This document shows, in pieces, positions 53,475 to 62,237 of a stretch of DNA of 64,000 nt. Both the position numbers and the translations under genes were made by a program. Numbering within the stretch: the first letter of the stretch is position 1; every line of letters starts with the position of its first letter. Source of the stretch: CAZAQV01 sp964487255 (GTDB lineage: Bacteria; Myxococcota_A; Polyangia; Polyangiales; CAZAQV01). Location of the stretch: positions 62,001 through 126,000 of the forward strand of contig CAZAQV010000014.1 in the NCBI GenBank assembly GCA_964487255.1, given 5' to 3'. The notes below the pieces were generated by a model. The model had not been told where the DNA came from. It did no database searches and saw only the letters and a list, made by a program, of their open reading frames with translations.

Positions 53475-54011
53475 TTGGAACACTGGCTGACGCTTCGCCA
53501 CGCTTTTCACGCCCTGTTCGCCGTCATGCTCGCCGGGCTCGTGCTACGAAAGGCGTGGCTGTTGTTCATTTGCTGGCCGATCGATACGGGGCGCCTCCGC
53601 CGCGCGGTCAGACGGGGGCGCGTCTCGGCTGAGTCGGCGCTCGAAGTACTTTGGGGTGTGCAATTCGGCGACGGCTTGCGGGTCGCGGTTGAGGATGCGC
53701 GTGAGGTGGACGCGTCGGGCGTGGAGGCGATTTGGGGGCTGACGAAGCTGGTCGTCACCGTCGCTTTCGTGCTGGGCAGCTATGAGCTCATTTGGGTGGT
53801 TGCCGGTGATCACGGCTTGTTTGCACTTCGAGCGGGCTACGTGGAGAAGCTCGCCGCAGGTCGCCTCAGCATCCACGTCGCACTTGGACTCGGCGGGTTT
53901 TTCGTCGGCAAGATGGCGCATCGCAGGTTTCGTGCGTTGGTCGCCAAGCGGCGCAAGATCCTGGATGCCTGGGTTCCCGATCCGCGGAGTCGTCGACGCG
54001 CCCGAAGCTGA
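53475..54011 (+). CDS. Inner-membrane protein of the Glt-like operon
   Basis: 178 residues from TTG 53475; the start is uncertain because no strong ribosome site is seen. Three hydrophobic segments lie at about 10-35, 90-110 and 128-145. The cytoplasmic side is Arg-rich and the C-terminus basic (RFRALVAKRRKILDAW, RSRRRARS). It has some resemblance in layout to MotA/TolQ-type proteins but no diagnostic motif. Probably an inner-membrane component alongside the FHA protein at 54196. Confidence 0.65.
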   Translation: MEHWLTLRHAFHALFAVMLAGLVLRKAWLLFICWPIDTGRLRRAVRRGRVSAESALEVLWGVQFGDGLRVAVEDAREVDASGVEAIWGLTKLVVTVAFVLGSYELIWVVAGDHGLFALRAGYVEKLAAGRLSIHVALGLGGFFVGKMAHRRFRALVAKRRKILDAWVPDPRSRRRARS

Positions 54012-54034
54012 ACCCCACCTCTAGCGTCGACTGC

Positions 54035-54054
54035 AACAAAAAGGGTTGTTTTTT
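54035..54054 (+). terminator. Weak hairpin with T-run between operon segments
   Basis: AACAA pairs with TTGTT over a 6-base loop and is followed by TTTT. AT-only stem, so it is weak and may only reduce read-through to the next gene at 54196. Confidence 0.35.
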
Positions 54055-54195
54055 CGCTCTCCAGACGGGAGAGGGAACTTCTCATTGGCGATGGACCCAA
54101 TTGATCGTGTCCTTGAGGGCACAAAAGAGTGTAAACGTTCGCTTTTCGAGAGCGCTTTTGATAACTTCACCCAACCGCGAGAACGAGTAGATAGC

Positions 54196-55656
54196 ATGGC
54201 CGAACAAAACCAGAATAAGCCAGGACAAGCACCAGCACCGGGAGGCGCGCGGCCCGGCGCAATGACGATGGCGATGCGGGCGGTCCAGATCACCCCCAAC
54301 GCAGGTCCAAAAGTTCTCAAGATCATGATCATTCGCGGCGGAAAAATCGTCGAAGAGCGAACGATCGAGCAGCGCGAAACCGTGTCCGTCGGCACATCGG
54401 AGAAGAACCACTTCATCTTGAAGGCCGAGGGGCTTCCTGCGCGTTTCGATATCTTCCAGTTGGTCGGAAGCGACTACATCCTCAACTTCACCGAGGCCAT
54501 GAACGGCAAAGTCGGGCTTCCCGGCGGTGTTCAGCAGCTCGACCAGTTGCGGCGCTCAGGTGGCGCTCGCAATGCCGGGTCGTACTGGCAGGTCAAGCTT
54601 AACGACAGTTCTCGCGGCAACATCAAGATCGGTGATGCCAAGATTCTGTTCCAGTTCGTCACACCGCGTCCGCCTCAGCCACGTCCGCAACTCCCCGCGG
54701 CTGCGCGCGGCGGCTTCGTCAAGGGCATCGACTGGGTCTTTACGGCGATCGTGGTCTTCCTTTACATCTTGTTCTTTGGCCTGATCGTGTGGCTCGAAAG
54801 TGCAGACTGGCCCATGACCGAAGGTATCGCCGAAGTTTCTGCCGACTATGCGCAGTACGTCGTGCCGGCACCTGAAGAGCCTGTGGTTGAAGAGACAACC
54901 GACGAGGGGGAAGAGGCCGTCGAGGAAGAGGCTGTAGCCGAAGCGCCGAAAAAGTCAGCCGACTCAGCGGAGTCGAGCGGTCCCAGCGAAAACGACGTCG
55001 CGTCCAGCGCTGAGGCGCGTGCACGCATCGCCGAGGAGGCCGCGCAGCAAGTCGAGACCGCGCTGATCGGCGCGCTCGGTGAAGGCGGCGCGCTCGCGGA
55101 CGTGCTCGCCGGTGGAATGGACACCTCGGGTGCTGCCGATGTGCTGGCGACCGCTTCGGGCGTCGGTGTCGCCACTGGGAAAAGTGGTTCGCTTCGCACA
55201 CGCACCGGCGGCGGTGGCTCCGGTCAAGGTGGCGGCCTTGGCGGCCTAAAAGCTGCGGGTGGGTCAGGTGCAACGACGGCGCGTGGTACCGGAGATGTTA
55301 AGGAGCGCGTCATCCGGGGAAACGTGAGTTTCTCGGGTGGAGCAGACGTCGGCGGTAGCGGTGACTTCGATCAAAGTCAGGTCACGCGAAAGATCAAGGG
55401 CGCGAAGAGCGCACTCAAGCGCTGCTACGAAAACTCGCTCAAGTCGAACCCGACACTGTCTGGTAAGGTCGTTGTTGAGTTCACCATCGAGCCGCGCGGC
55501 AACGTGGGCAAGTCACGCGCGGTGGAGAACAGCACTGGGGACAGCGGTTTCGCATCGTGTATTACGAGTGTCGTCAAGCGGCTCCGTTGGAGCCCAGGGC
55601 CGGATGGCGGCGCGGTCACGTACGAATATCCGTTCGTGTTCCAGCCCCAGAACTAG
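54196..55656 (+). CDS. FHA-like, single-span protein with AgmX/PglI C-terminal domain (GltG/GltJ-like)
   Basis: 486 residues from ATG 54196; the longer frame to 54046 is not used. The N-terminal part is an FHA-like domain (IEQRETVSVGTSEKNHFILKAEGLPARFDIF) in the cytoplasm. One transmembrane span at about 178-198 (WVFTAIVVFLYILFFGLIVW) leads to an acidic Glu-rich segment and a Gly-rich linker. The C-terminal ~110 residues are a classical AgmX/PglI domain: VIRGNV, KSALKRCYENSLKSNPTLSG, VEFTIEPRGNVG, SCITSVVKRLRWSP and EYPFVFQ. In Myxococcus, such TonB-like proteins connect the inner membrane to the periplasmic part of the gliding machinery. Confidence 0.88.
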   Translation: MAEQNQNKPGQAPAPGGARPGAMTMAMRAVQITPNAGPKVLKIMIIRGGKIVEERTIEQRETVSVGTSEKNHFILKAEGLPARFDIFQLVGSDYILNFTEAMNGKVGLPGGVQQLDQLRRSGGARNAGSYWQVKLNDSSRGNIKIGDAKILFQFVTPRPPQPRPQLPAAARGGFVKGIDWVFTAIVVFLYILFFGLIVWLESADWPMTEGIAEVSADYAQYVVPAPEEPVVEETTDEGEEAVEEEAVAEAPKKSADSAESSGPSENDVASSAEARARIAEEAAQQVETALIGALGEGGALADVLAGGMDTSGAADVLATASGVGVATGKSGSLRTRTGGGGSGQGGGLGGLKAAGGSGATTARGTGDVKERVIRGNVSFSGGADVGGSGDFDQSQVTRKIKGAKSALKRCYENSLKSNPTLSGKVVVEFTIEPRGNVGKSRAVENSTGDSGFASCITSVVKRLRWSPGPDGGAVTYEYPFVFQPQN

Positions 55657-55861
55657 ATCCGTTCCAAACGCGATACACCTCCTGACCTCGCGACCCGTCG
55701 CGAGCTGACGGATGAGGCGCGCAATCCCCGCGCTGAGGACGCAGACGATCGTGGCCAATTCCGCCACGCCGAGCAAACCGGCCACAGCGACCCCGCAACC
55801 GTGACGAATCGCCCCAGTTCGCTGCCTATCTGATCATGAAAAAGGGCATGATTTCACAAGC

Positions 55862-55889
55862 AAAAAAAAGGCTGCGAAAAGCCTCGCAG
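55862..55889 (-). terminator. Rho-independent-type terminator read on the reverse strand
   Basis: CTGCGA (55872-55877) pairs with TCGCAG (55884-55889). On the reverse strand the hairpin is followed by CC and eight T (A-run 55862-55869 on the forward strand). No reverse gene ends here, so it may stop antisense transcription or an unseen RNA. Confidence 0.4.
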
Positions 55890-55894
55890 GTCCG

Positions 55895-55922
55895 TTGACA
55901 GGTCGGGTCGGCCTCATATACT
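55895..55922 (+). promoter_or_regulatory. Strong sigma-70-type promoter
   Basis: TTGACA (55895-55900), 16-base spacer, TATACT (55917-55922). Both boxes are near consensus. The start codon of the next gene is at 55949, giving a leader of about 20 bases. Confidence 0.65.
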
Positions 55923-55948
55923 CGTCCTTCGACTCGAGAAAGCTTGTT

Positions 55949-56548
55949 ATGTCTTCCATCCCTTCAAAACTCTTCGCAATACTCCTGTTTTCGGTGCCCG
56001 TTTTGGGTGTGATGGTCTTCGCCCAGGCGCAAGACGAAGAGGGGACGGAAGAGACGTCTGCAGAAGGGGAGGTGGACGTTCAAAAACAGGCGAACCTCAC
56101 ACCAGAAGAGCAGCTGGCGGAGGCTGAGAAGATGCTGGCCCGCGGAGCGCGCACCACCGACCGCATCCGCAGCCTCCTCAACGAAGCGCGCACCCAAAAC
56201 GATATCATTCGAATCACGTGCCTGAACGACAAGTACACGCAGGCCAACGCGCATTCGCGCAACCTTACCCAACGTCATGAGCAGCTTCGCGACTCGGTTG
56301 GTGCAGGTAACGACAGCGAGCGTAATCATCACTTCACGGTCATGAGCGTTCTAGATCAAAACATTATTCTTCTCGGCCAAGAGGCAGCGCAATGTGTCGG
56401 CGAAGATATGTTTGAAACAGGTGGTGGGGCGACAAAAGTCATCACGACGATCGATCCCGGTTCTCCTGTGGTCGACCCAACTTTCGTCATCGAACTTCCC
56501 GATGATATTGTTCCACTTATCCCCCCCCCAACCAGTACGACGATGTAA
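55949..56548 (+). CDS. Small exported protein of unknown function
   Basis: 199 residues from ATG 55949, which follows the promoter directly; the longer frame is discarded because it starts at the -35 box. A signal peptide covers about 1-27 (FAILLFSVPVLGVMVFAQAQ). An acidic linker then leads to a helical domain of about 100 residues with two Cys. The C-terminus is Pro/Thr-rich. The last 30 bases contain a run of nine C (56521-56529). No family is recognised. Confidence 0.72.
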   Translation: MSSIPSKLFAILLFSVPVLGVMVFAQAQDEEGTEETSAEGEVDVQKQANLTPEEQLAEAEKMLARGARTTDRIRSLLNEARTQNDIIRITCLNDKYTQANAHSRNLTQRHEQLRDSVGAGNDSERNHHFTVMSVLDQNIILLGQEAAQCVGEDMFETGGGATKVITTIDPGSPVVDPTFVIELPDDIVPLIPPPTSTTM

Positions 56549-56565
56549 CAATTTCGAACTGGCCA

Positions 56566-56583
56566 AGCGTTAACAAAAACGCT
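56566..56583 (+). terminator. Short stem-loop after the small exported protein gene
   Basis: AGCGTT pairs with AACGCT over a 6-base loop. It starts 17 bases after the stop at 56548 and has no T-run, so termination is uncertain. Confidence 0.3.
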
Positions 56584-56624
56584 ATGACCACCGCTCGGGG
56601 CGACCGGGCCCGTCACGGCACGCA

Positions 56625-57926
56625 ATGAGATTATTCGCAAAGACTTACTTAGTAGTACTTGCCGCATTGATATGCTGGATGGCTTCGGCACCTGTTCAAG
56701 CTCAAGGTTGGCTTGAGGATCGTGACCGCGCCGAGGGTCCGGGTTTTCGTGCGGGTGACTTGGAAATCCACCCAGGTATCGGTGCCGAAATTGGCTATGA
56801 CTCGAACGTCTTTTTGAGTTCCGACGACGTGATCGATCCAGCGCAGGGATCAGCCATCTTGCGCGTTACCCCACATCTGTTTTTGTCCACGCTCTCTGAC
56901 GAGCGGCTCGATGGATCTCCTTCTGGCATCATTGATTTCCGCACGGGTCTTTCGGCGAGTCTTTATCATTACTTCGCGACCAGTCAGGGGACAAACCTCT
57001 CGGGAAACGCGGACCTTCAGTTGGGGATCAACCGTGGACGTCCCATCGCGCTTATTCTCTTTGGAGACTATCAACGCACGATTCGCCCCTTCACTGAAGA
57101 TGGCGCCATCGACGACGACTACAGTCGAGATCAAATCAACGGTGGCGGCCGCGTCGAGATGCAAACCAAGGGTGGCGTGCTCAAGGGGCATCTGGGCTAC
57201 ACGCTGCGGCTCGACTTTTTTGAGGGGCTAAGCTTCCAGTTCGCCAACAACATCCGCCACCAAGTTGAGGGAGGAATCGCCTACAGCTTCTTGCCCTCCA
57301 CGGCCTTGCTCTACGACGCCAACGTCACGATTCATAACTACACCAGTGACCGTAGCTCGCCTACCGAGCTCTCGAGTAACGTGCGTATGCGTTCGCGCAT
57401 CGGCCTCAACGGCGCGATCACCGAATCGTTCTCGTTTCTGGCCATGGTTGGCTACAGCGCGGGCTTCTTTGAGTTCGGCGACGACTTCGACACCATCGTG
57501 GCTCAGCTCCAAGCCACCTTCCGCTTGACCCACGCTTTAAGTCTCAAGCTTGGCTACGACCGTGATGCTTTCCGGTCTTTTGTTGGCGGCTTTTACTATC
57601 GAGACCGGCTATCGGCCGGGCTTGCAACAAACATTGGCGGTGTCTTGCTGGTCGGGCTCAACTTGCAGGCCGCGCATTACGACTTTGGCCAGACCTTTAC
57701 GGACGGCCTGGGCGACACCGTCGGCAACTCGTTCGAGCGTACGGACTGGCGTGTGGGCGCCAATCTCTTCGCTGAGTACCGCTTTACGAACTACCTGGGC
57801 GTGAACACTCGCCTTGAGTACACAGGTCGTTTCACCGATTACGAGTATAAAACATCGACGCCTGTACTCGACCCGGCAGCGTACAATCGCTTTACGGCCT
57901 GGCTCGGTTTGCGCGTCTTTTACTAA
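56625..57926 (+). CDS. Outer-membrane beta-barrel protein
   Basis: 433 residues. A signal peptide covers about 1-27 (ends PVQAQG). The mature protein consists of alternating strands ending in aromatic residues, such as GAEIGYDSNVFLSS, LSASLYHYFATSQG, LKGHLGYTLRLDFFEGLSF and TALLYDANVTIHNYTSD. The last residue is Tyr after LGLRVF, a typical C-terminal signal for the BAM complex. The motif GYDSNVFL near the N-terminus is common in barrels of polysaccharide or surface-structure systems. It may be co-transcribed with pilQ 70 bases downstream. Ligand unknown. Confidence 0.8.
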   Translation: MRLFAKTYLVVLAALICWMASAPVQAQGWLEDRDRAEGPGFRAGDLEIHPGIGAEIGYDSNVFLSSDDVIDPAQGSAILRVTPHLFLSTLSDERLDGSPSGIIDFRTGLSASLYHYFATSQGTNLSGNADLQLGINRGRPIALILFGDYQRTIRPFTEDGAIDDDYSRDQINGGGRVEMQTKGGVLKGHLGYTLRLDFFEGLSFQFANNIRHQVEGGIAYSFLPSTALLYDANVTIHNYTSDRSSPTELSSNVRMRSRIGLNGAITESFSFLAMVGYSAGFFEFGDDFDTIVAQLQATFRLTHALSLKLGYDRDAFRSFVGGFYYRDRLSAGLATNIGGVLLVGLNLQAAHYDFGQTFTDGLGDTVGNSFERTDWRVGANLFAEYRFTNYLGVNTRLEYTGRFTDYEYKTSTPVLDPAAYNRFTAWLGLRVFY

Positions 57927-57996
57927 CTTTCGTCGTTTTTTTGCGTCACCGGGCCTGGGCCAGGAACAATTGCTCCATTCCCACTCAGGAGCATTC

Positions 57997-60129
57997 ATGC
58001 GACGCATTGCGCTAGTTGTTTTCAGTCTACTATTCGTTTCGGTTTCACCCGTTTTTGCAGACAATACGGTCGAGAAAGTCTATTTAACGCCCGTCGAGGG
58101 GGGGGTGGCCGTTCGTGTGAAGGGCGAGTTTGGGACCCCTGTTTATCGCGCCCATTCGCGTGATGGTGGCAACGTGGTCGTGCTTGAAGTGGCTGGAGCG
58201 CATCTGCCGCAAGACGGTCTCAGTACAAAGGGGAATGTTTCGCTCGTGCGCAGCGTGTCGGGGAGTGTGACTGCCAAAGGCGTTCGTATCGAAATCGCGA
58301 TGAAAGAATCTCAGCCATTTCGGGCACGTGGGAATCAAAATGAGATCGTGGTGTACCTTGGTGATGTAAAGCCGGACGCGGTGATTCGAAAGGAGGGGCC
58401 TGCGACGGTCCGCTCGATTCACATGGAGGTTCGCGATGGCCGTGAGAGATTGGTGATTGAAGCGTCGAAGCCTGTTGCTTACCGCATCGCTGAGCACGGC
58501 GACTCGAAGCGTCTTGAGCTGCGTAAGGCGGTCTTGGGATCGGCGGTAGCTGAGCAAGTGGGGCGTATTCAAGGGAAGGTACTGCAGCGCGTGCTCGTGC
58601 GCGAAGAGGGTGGTCGCGTTGTTGTCGAAGCGGATCGCAACGGTGAAGGGGCGGTCACTGCGATTCGTGAGGGTAGTCGTATCGTTTGGCTGTTCGCGCC
58701 AGATAGGTCGGTGGGGCGCAAGTCGAAGACTGTGGCGCGTGAGGATCTTGGGCTCGAGGTTTCTGAGGGCACCGACGTTGCCGGCTTTTTGACCACGTTG
58801 CCCAAGCAGACCTCGGGGGCTCGGCGATACTCGGGGCGTCGCATCGATCTTGATTTCAAAAATGCGGACATTCACGACATCCTGCGCTTGTTGGCAGATG
58901 TTGGAGGAGTCAACGTCGTCACGGCGGATAACGTCTCGGGAAGCGTCACGATCAAGATGCGCAATGTGCCGTGGGATCAGGCTCTCGATGTCGTGCTCAA
59001 GGCGAAGGACTACGGCATGGAGCGACGCGGAAACCTGATTCGAGTTGCCCCGAATGCTCAGCTCGCAAAAGAGCGCGAGGAAGCGATTGCGCGTGCCAAG
59101 CAGCGTGAGGAGCTTGCGCCTCTCGAGACTCGGCTGGTGCCGGTGAGCTATGCGGAGGCGGATCAGCTCTCGGCACGCGTGAAAGAGCTGCTTTCGGCTC
59201 GCGGAAGTGTCTCGGTCGATCAGCGTACGAATATGCTGATCGTGCGCGATATCGTCGATAACCTCGGAGATGTTGAGGCGCTCGTGCGCTCGCTCGATAC
59301 GCAGACGCCGCAGGTTCTCGTTGAGGCTCGTGTTGTCGAAGCATCGAGCAACTACGTACGTGACGTCGGTATTCAATGGGGTGGCGGGATCTCGATGGGC
59401 ACGGCCACTGGAAACCCAACAGGTCTCGCGTTTCCGAACAGCGTTGGTGTAGCCGGTGGTGCGGACGATGGTCAGGGCTCGACGGCGGGGCTCTCACCCT
59501 TCACCAACACGATTCCCAATCCTCTGTATGCGGTCAACTTGCCCGCTGCGGTCGGGGCAGGAAGCGGTGGCGCGCTCGGTCTAAGTCTGGGCAGCATTGG
59601 CGGAAACGTGAACCTCAATGTCCGTCTATCGGCGGCAGAGTCTAACGGTGTGGTGCGCATTATTTCTTCGCCGCGCATTCTCACGCTCGACAACAACCGG
59701 GCGACCATCTCACAGGGCACCTCGATTCCCTTCTCGCAGGTTTCGGCGCAGGGTGTGCAAACCGCATTTCAAGAGGCGAAGTTGGAGCTTAGCGTGCAGC
59801 CGCACGTGACGAGCGATGGGTCGATTGCCATGGATGTGAGCGTCAATCGCGACGAACCGGACTTCTCGCGAGTCGGAGCGCGTGGTGAACCTACAATTCT
59901 CAAACGCAACGCGCAGACGAAGCTTCTTGTTGCAGACGGTCATACCGCTGTTATCGGTGGTATCTATACGCGTAATACTTCGCGCAACGTGAGTCAGGTG
60001 CCATTTTTCGGCGACATTCCAATCTTGGGTCTGTTGTTCCAGAAGCGTCAAGTTCAGGACCAGCGTAGCGAGATGTTAATCTTCCTCACGCCACGTATCG
60101 TGAACCGTGCTGCTTCGATCGGCGGATAG
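57997..60129 (+). CDS. pilQ: Type IV pilus secretin PilQ
   Basis: 710 residues from ATG 57997, with AGGAG 6 bases before; the upstream open frame is rejected. A signal peptide covers 1-22. One or more AMIN-like domains lie at about 25-260. A secretin/TonB short N-terminal domain (IDLDFKNADIHDILRLLADVGGVNVV) follows at about 285-350. The secretin N0/N1 part includes RTNMLIVRDIVDNL. The secretin pore domain runs from about 440 to the end, with VPFFGDIPILGLLFQ and MLIFLTPRIV. It forms the outer-membrane channel of a type IV pilus. No pilM-N-O-P genes lie upstream here. Confidence 0.92.
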   Translation: MRRIALVVFSLLFVSVSPVFADNTVEKVYLTPVEGGVAVRVKGEFGTPVYRAHSRDGGNVVVLEVAGAHLPQDGLSTKGNVSLVRSVSGSVTAKGVRIEIAMKESQPFRARGNQNEIVVYLGDVKPDAVIRKEGPATVRSIHMEVRDGRERLVIEASKPVAYRIAEHGDSKRLELRKAVLGSAVAEQVGRIQGKVLQRVLVREEGGRVVVEADRNGEGAVTAIREGSRIVWLFAPDRSVGRKSKTVAREDLGLEVSEGTDVAGFLTTLPKQTSGARRYSGRRIDLDFKNADIHDILRLLADVGGVNVVTADNVSGSVTIKMRNVPWDQALDVVLKAKDYGMERRGNLIRVAPNAQLAKEREEAIARAKQREELAPLETRLVPVSYAEADQLSARVKELLSARGSVSVDQRTNMLIVRDIVDNLGDVEALVRSLDTQTPQVLVEARVVEASSNYVRDVGIQWGGGISMGTATGNPTGLAFPNSVGVAGGADDGQGSTAGLSPFTNTIPNPLYAVNLPAAVGAGSGGALGLSLGSIGGNVNLNVRLSAAESNGVVRIISSPRILTLDNNRATISQGTSIPFSQVSAQGVQTAFQEAKLELSVQPHVTSDGSIAMDVSVNRDEPDFSRVGARGEPTILKRNAQTKLLVADGHTAVIGGIYTRNTSRNVSQVPFFGDIPILGLLFQKRQVQDQRSEMLIFLTPRIVNRAASIGG

Positions 60130-60146
60130 GGGGCGCGCGCAATGCG

Positions 60147-61637
60147 TTAGGCTGCCACAGCCAGATGAGAGTTGGCTAGGCGCTCAGCAGCGACCCAGCA
60201 AAGCGCCATGATGGTGTGTTGTGGGTTTACGCCCAGGTTTGTCGGGAGTGCACTCCCATCCATGACATAAAGGCCTTCACACTCGTGGTGCTGAAGGTTT
60301 GGGTCGACGACGGAGTTTCTGGGGTCGCTGCCCGCGGCACAAGTGCCGAACAGGTGCGAGGCAAGGAGGTGAAGGTCGGTCCCTTTTATCGGGTGTTGGG
60401 CAAGCGTATCGACCTCCGACTCTTTGCGAAGGGTTGCTGGCGCGGTGGCAATGCCTGGGTGAACTTCGGTCGCACCGGTCCGAAGCATCATCGTCGCGAG
60501 TAAGCAAAGGGCCTCGCGCATCTTGAGAAGGTCATTCTGTGTTGGCTGGTACGTGATCTGCGGTCTACTGCCGAAGCCAAGTCGTACTCGTCCGCGCGCC
60601 TCCATGCGAACTTGCACGACCCACTGCGCGTAGTGGTCGAGGGCCGTGATGCGCTCTTTCCATGCCTTACCCGCGCCGGCGATGCGTGCCGCGAGGAGTT
60701 CGGGCGGAAGTGACAGGGATTCGAGCTTGTAGCCGCGTTTGCGCATGGGAACCTCGTAGCCCTGCGTGGCACCGAAAGACATGCCGATCGGCCGTTCAAA
60801 GTGTCCGATCATGGCGGAGCCCGGATGAGACTGGAAGCCGTGCCCAACAGCTCCACGAAAGCCGCGTCGCAGCAGCAATGCTGGCGAGTGGACCGCACCG
60901 GCTGCCAAGATGACCGCACGCCGCGCGCGTACGTGAAAACTTCGATACGGAGCGTGTTCGGCGAAGCCTTCGACGCCGGTGGCGCGGCCGCGCTCAATCT
61001 GGATCCATGTTACGCGATGCTCGCTAAGGACCCGCGCACCGAGCGCCTCGGAGCGCGGGATGAGCGAAACGTCCATGCTCATACGTGCGCGATTTGGGCA
61101 GCCCTGCAGGCATTGTGCGGAGCCTTGGCAGCTCGCCGCGTTGCGATGCATGGCTTTACCAGGCAGACCGAGCTGCTCGGCCGCTTCACGCATGCGGGAG
61201 CTGTTACCACCAAGTATGTGGTCCTGCGTCTGCGTCACTTCGAGCTCTCGGTCGACTTGGTCGAACGCTGTGTCGAGCGCAGGGCCGGCGAGTGGCTCGA
61301 GCCCGCGCTCACGGCGCCAGTGTTCTCGAACGTCGTCGGGTGTGCGCCAGATAATACCCGAGTTAATCGCCGTGCTGCCCCCGACTAGTCGACCCTGAAG
61401 TACGGTGATGGGGTGCGCTCGCGTCGTGGTCTGCATGCCCGCGTCACGCATGCTTTGGCGCATGTTCTCTAGGAGAGCACGCGGACGCTCATGCGACTTG
61501 AGCCGTGGACCTTCCTCTAGCACGATCACGTGGAAACCGGCCTTGCTGAGTACGTACGCTGCAGTGGCCCCACCGGCACCACTGCCCACGACGACGAAGT
61601 CGCATTCGAGTCGCTCAGTCTTTTGTTTGCCCCACAT
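60147..61637 (-). CDS. GMC-family FAD-dependent oxidoreductase
   Basis: 496 residues from ATG 61637 (GTG 61640 is possible). FAD motif GSGAGGATAA is near residue 20, and GRLVGGSTAINSGIIWRTP is the GMC signature. The C-terminal half has SHLFGTCAAGSDP, the FAD-contact YVMDGSALPTNLGVNPQHTIMAL and the His expected for the active site. GMC enzymes oxidise alcohols or sterols, often coupled to a quinone or cytochrome. The next gene upstream overlaps by one base and encodes a small membrane protein, so the pair may form a membrane-bound dehydrogenase. Confidence 0.88.
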   Translation of the reverse strand: MWGKQKTERLECDFVVVGSGAGGATAAYVLSKAGFHVIVLEEGPRLKSHERPRALLENMRQSMRDAGMQTTTRAHPITVLQGRLVGGSTAINSGIIWRTPDDVREHWRRERGLEPLAGPALDTAFDQVDRELEVTQTQDHILGGNSSRMREAAEQLGLPGKAMHRNAASCQGSAQCLQGCPNRARMSMDVSLIPRSEALGARVLSEHRVTWIQIERGRATGVEGFAEHAPYRSFHVRARRAVILAAGAVHSPALLLRRGFRGAVGHGFQSHPGSAMIGHFERPIGMSFGATQGYEVPMRKRGYKLESLSLPPELLAARIAGAGKAWKERITALDHYAQWVVQVRMEARGRVRLGFGSRPQITYQPTQNDLLKMREALCLLATMMLRTGATEVHPGIATAPATLRKESEVDTLAQHPIKGTDLHLLASHLFGTCAAGSDPRNSVVDPNLQHHECEGLYVMDGSALPTNLGVNPQHTIMALCWVAAERLANSHLAVAA

Positions 61638-62119
61638 CACGCAACCTCGGTTTCGTCTGCGCCTTCATTTTCGTTTGCAGCAGGAGCGGATACAACCCGG
61701 AGCCGGCGCCGCTGCCCGGATTGGAGGACCGGCTCATGCTCCCAAACGCGGTTGTCGTAATGCGTAGCGGCGCGAATGGTATCATCCCCCAGTAGCATCA
61801 TGGTGAGCGATACTTTAATCATGAAAGCGAGTTCGCGGATCGGATACCAGTTGTGATTGAGAAGCTCCGTCAGCAGTTCGCCCCGTTCGCTGACGGACAG
61901 CGAACTGAGCTTGGTCAAACGACGCCATCGCCATAGCGGCGCGAACGCGATGAGAAGCAGGCCTAGCCGAAAGGCCCACCGCGCAGGAGCATTACCCGCG
62001 CTCAAGAAGCCCTGAAGCTTTGAAAGCTGGGCGTCGTGAACTCGGCCGATACCCTCGTCGCAAAATAGTCCTTCCGCGACGAGGCGACTCCAACGACGTT
62101 CGATCCGAGATATGTACAC
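61637..62119 (-). CDS. Membrane-anchored partner of the GMC oxidoreductase
   Basis: 160 residues from ATG 62119, first of the two-gene unit with the GMC enzyme. One hydrophobic span at about 49-63 (FRLGLLLIAFAPLW) is followed by a helical part with HNWYPIRELAFMIKVSLTMMLLGDD, and a charged C-terminal tail. Size and position are reminiscent of small subunits that accompany GMC or gluconate dehydrogenases, but no diagnostic motif is present. Confidence 0.72.
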   Translation of the reverse strand: MYISRIERRWSRLVAEGLFCDEGIGRVHDAQLSKLQGFLSAGNAPARWAFRLGLLLIAFAPLWRWRRLTKLSSLSVSERGELLTELLNHNWYPIRELAFMIKVSLTMMLLGDDTIRAATHYDNRVWEHEPVLQSGQRRRLRVVSAPAANENEGADETEVA

Positions 62120-62237
62120 AGACGCATCGGCGAGCCGTGTGTTACCTCTCTCGCCGCTCCTTCCTACTTAAGAGTGTGCAGCAGAACGCGAACTTGGCAA
62201 TGCACAGCGCGTTATGATGACGAAGCTGTGACGATAA

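Noticed and set aside
58084..59376. Long reverse-strand frame inside pilQ
   Set aside because: The forward frame is an unmistakable secretin; the reverse frame has no recognisable domain.
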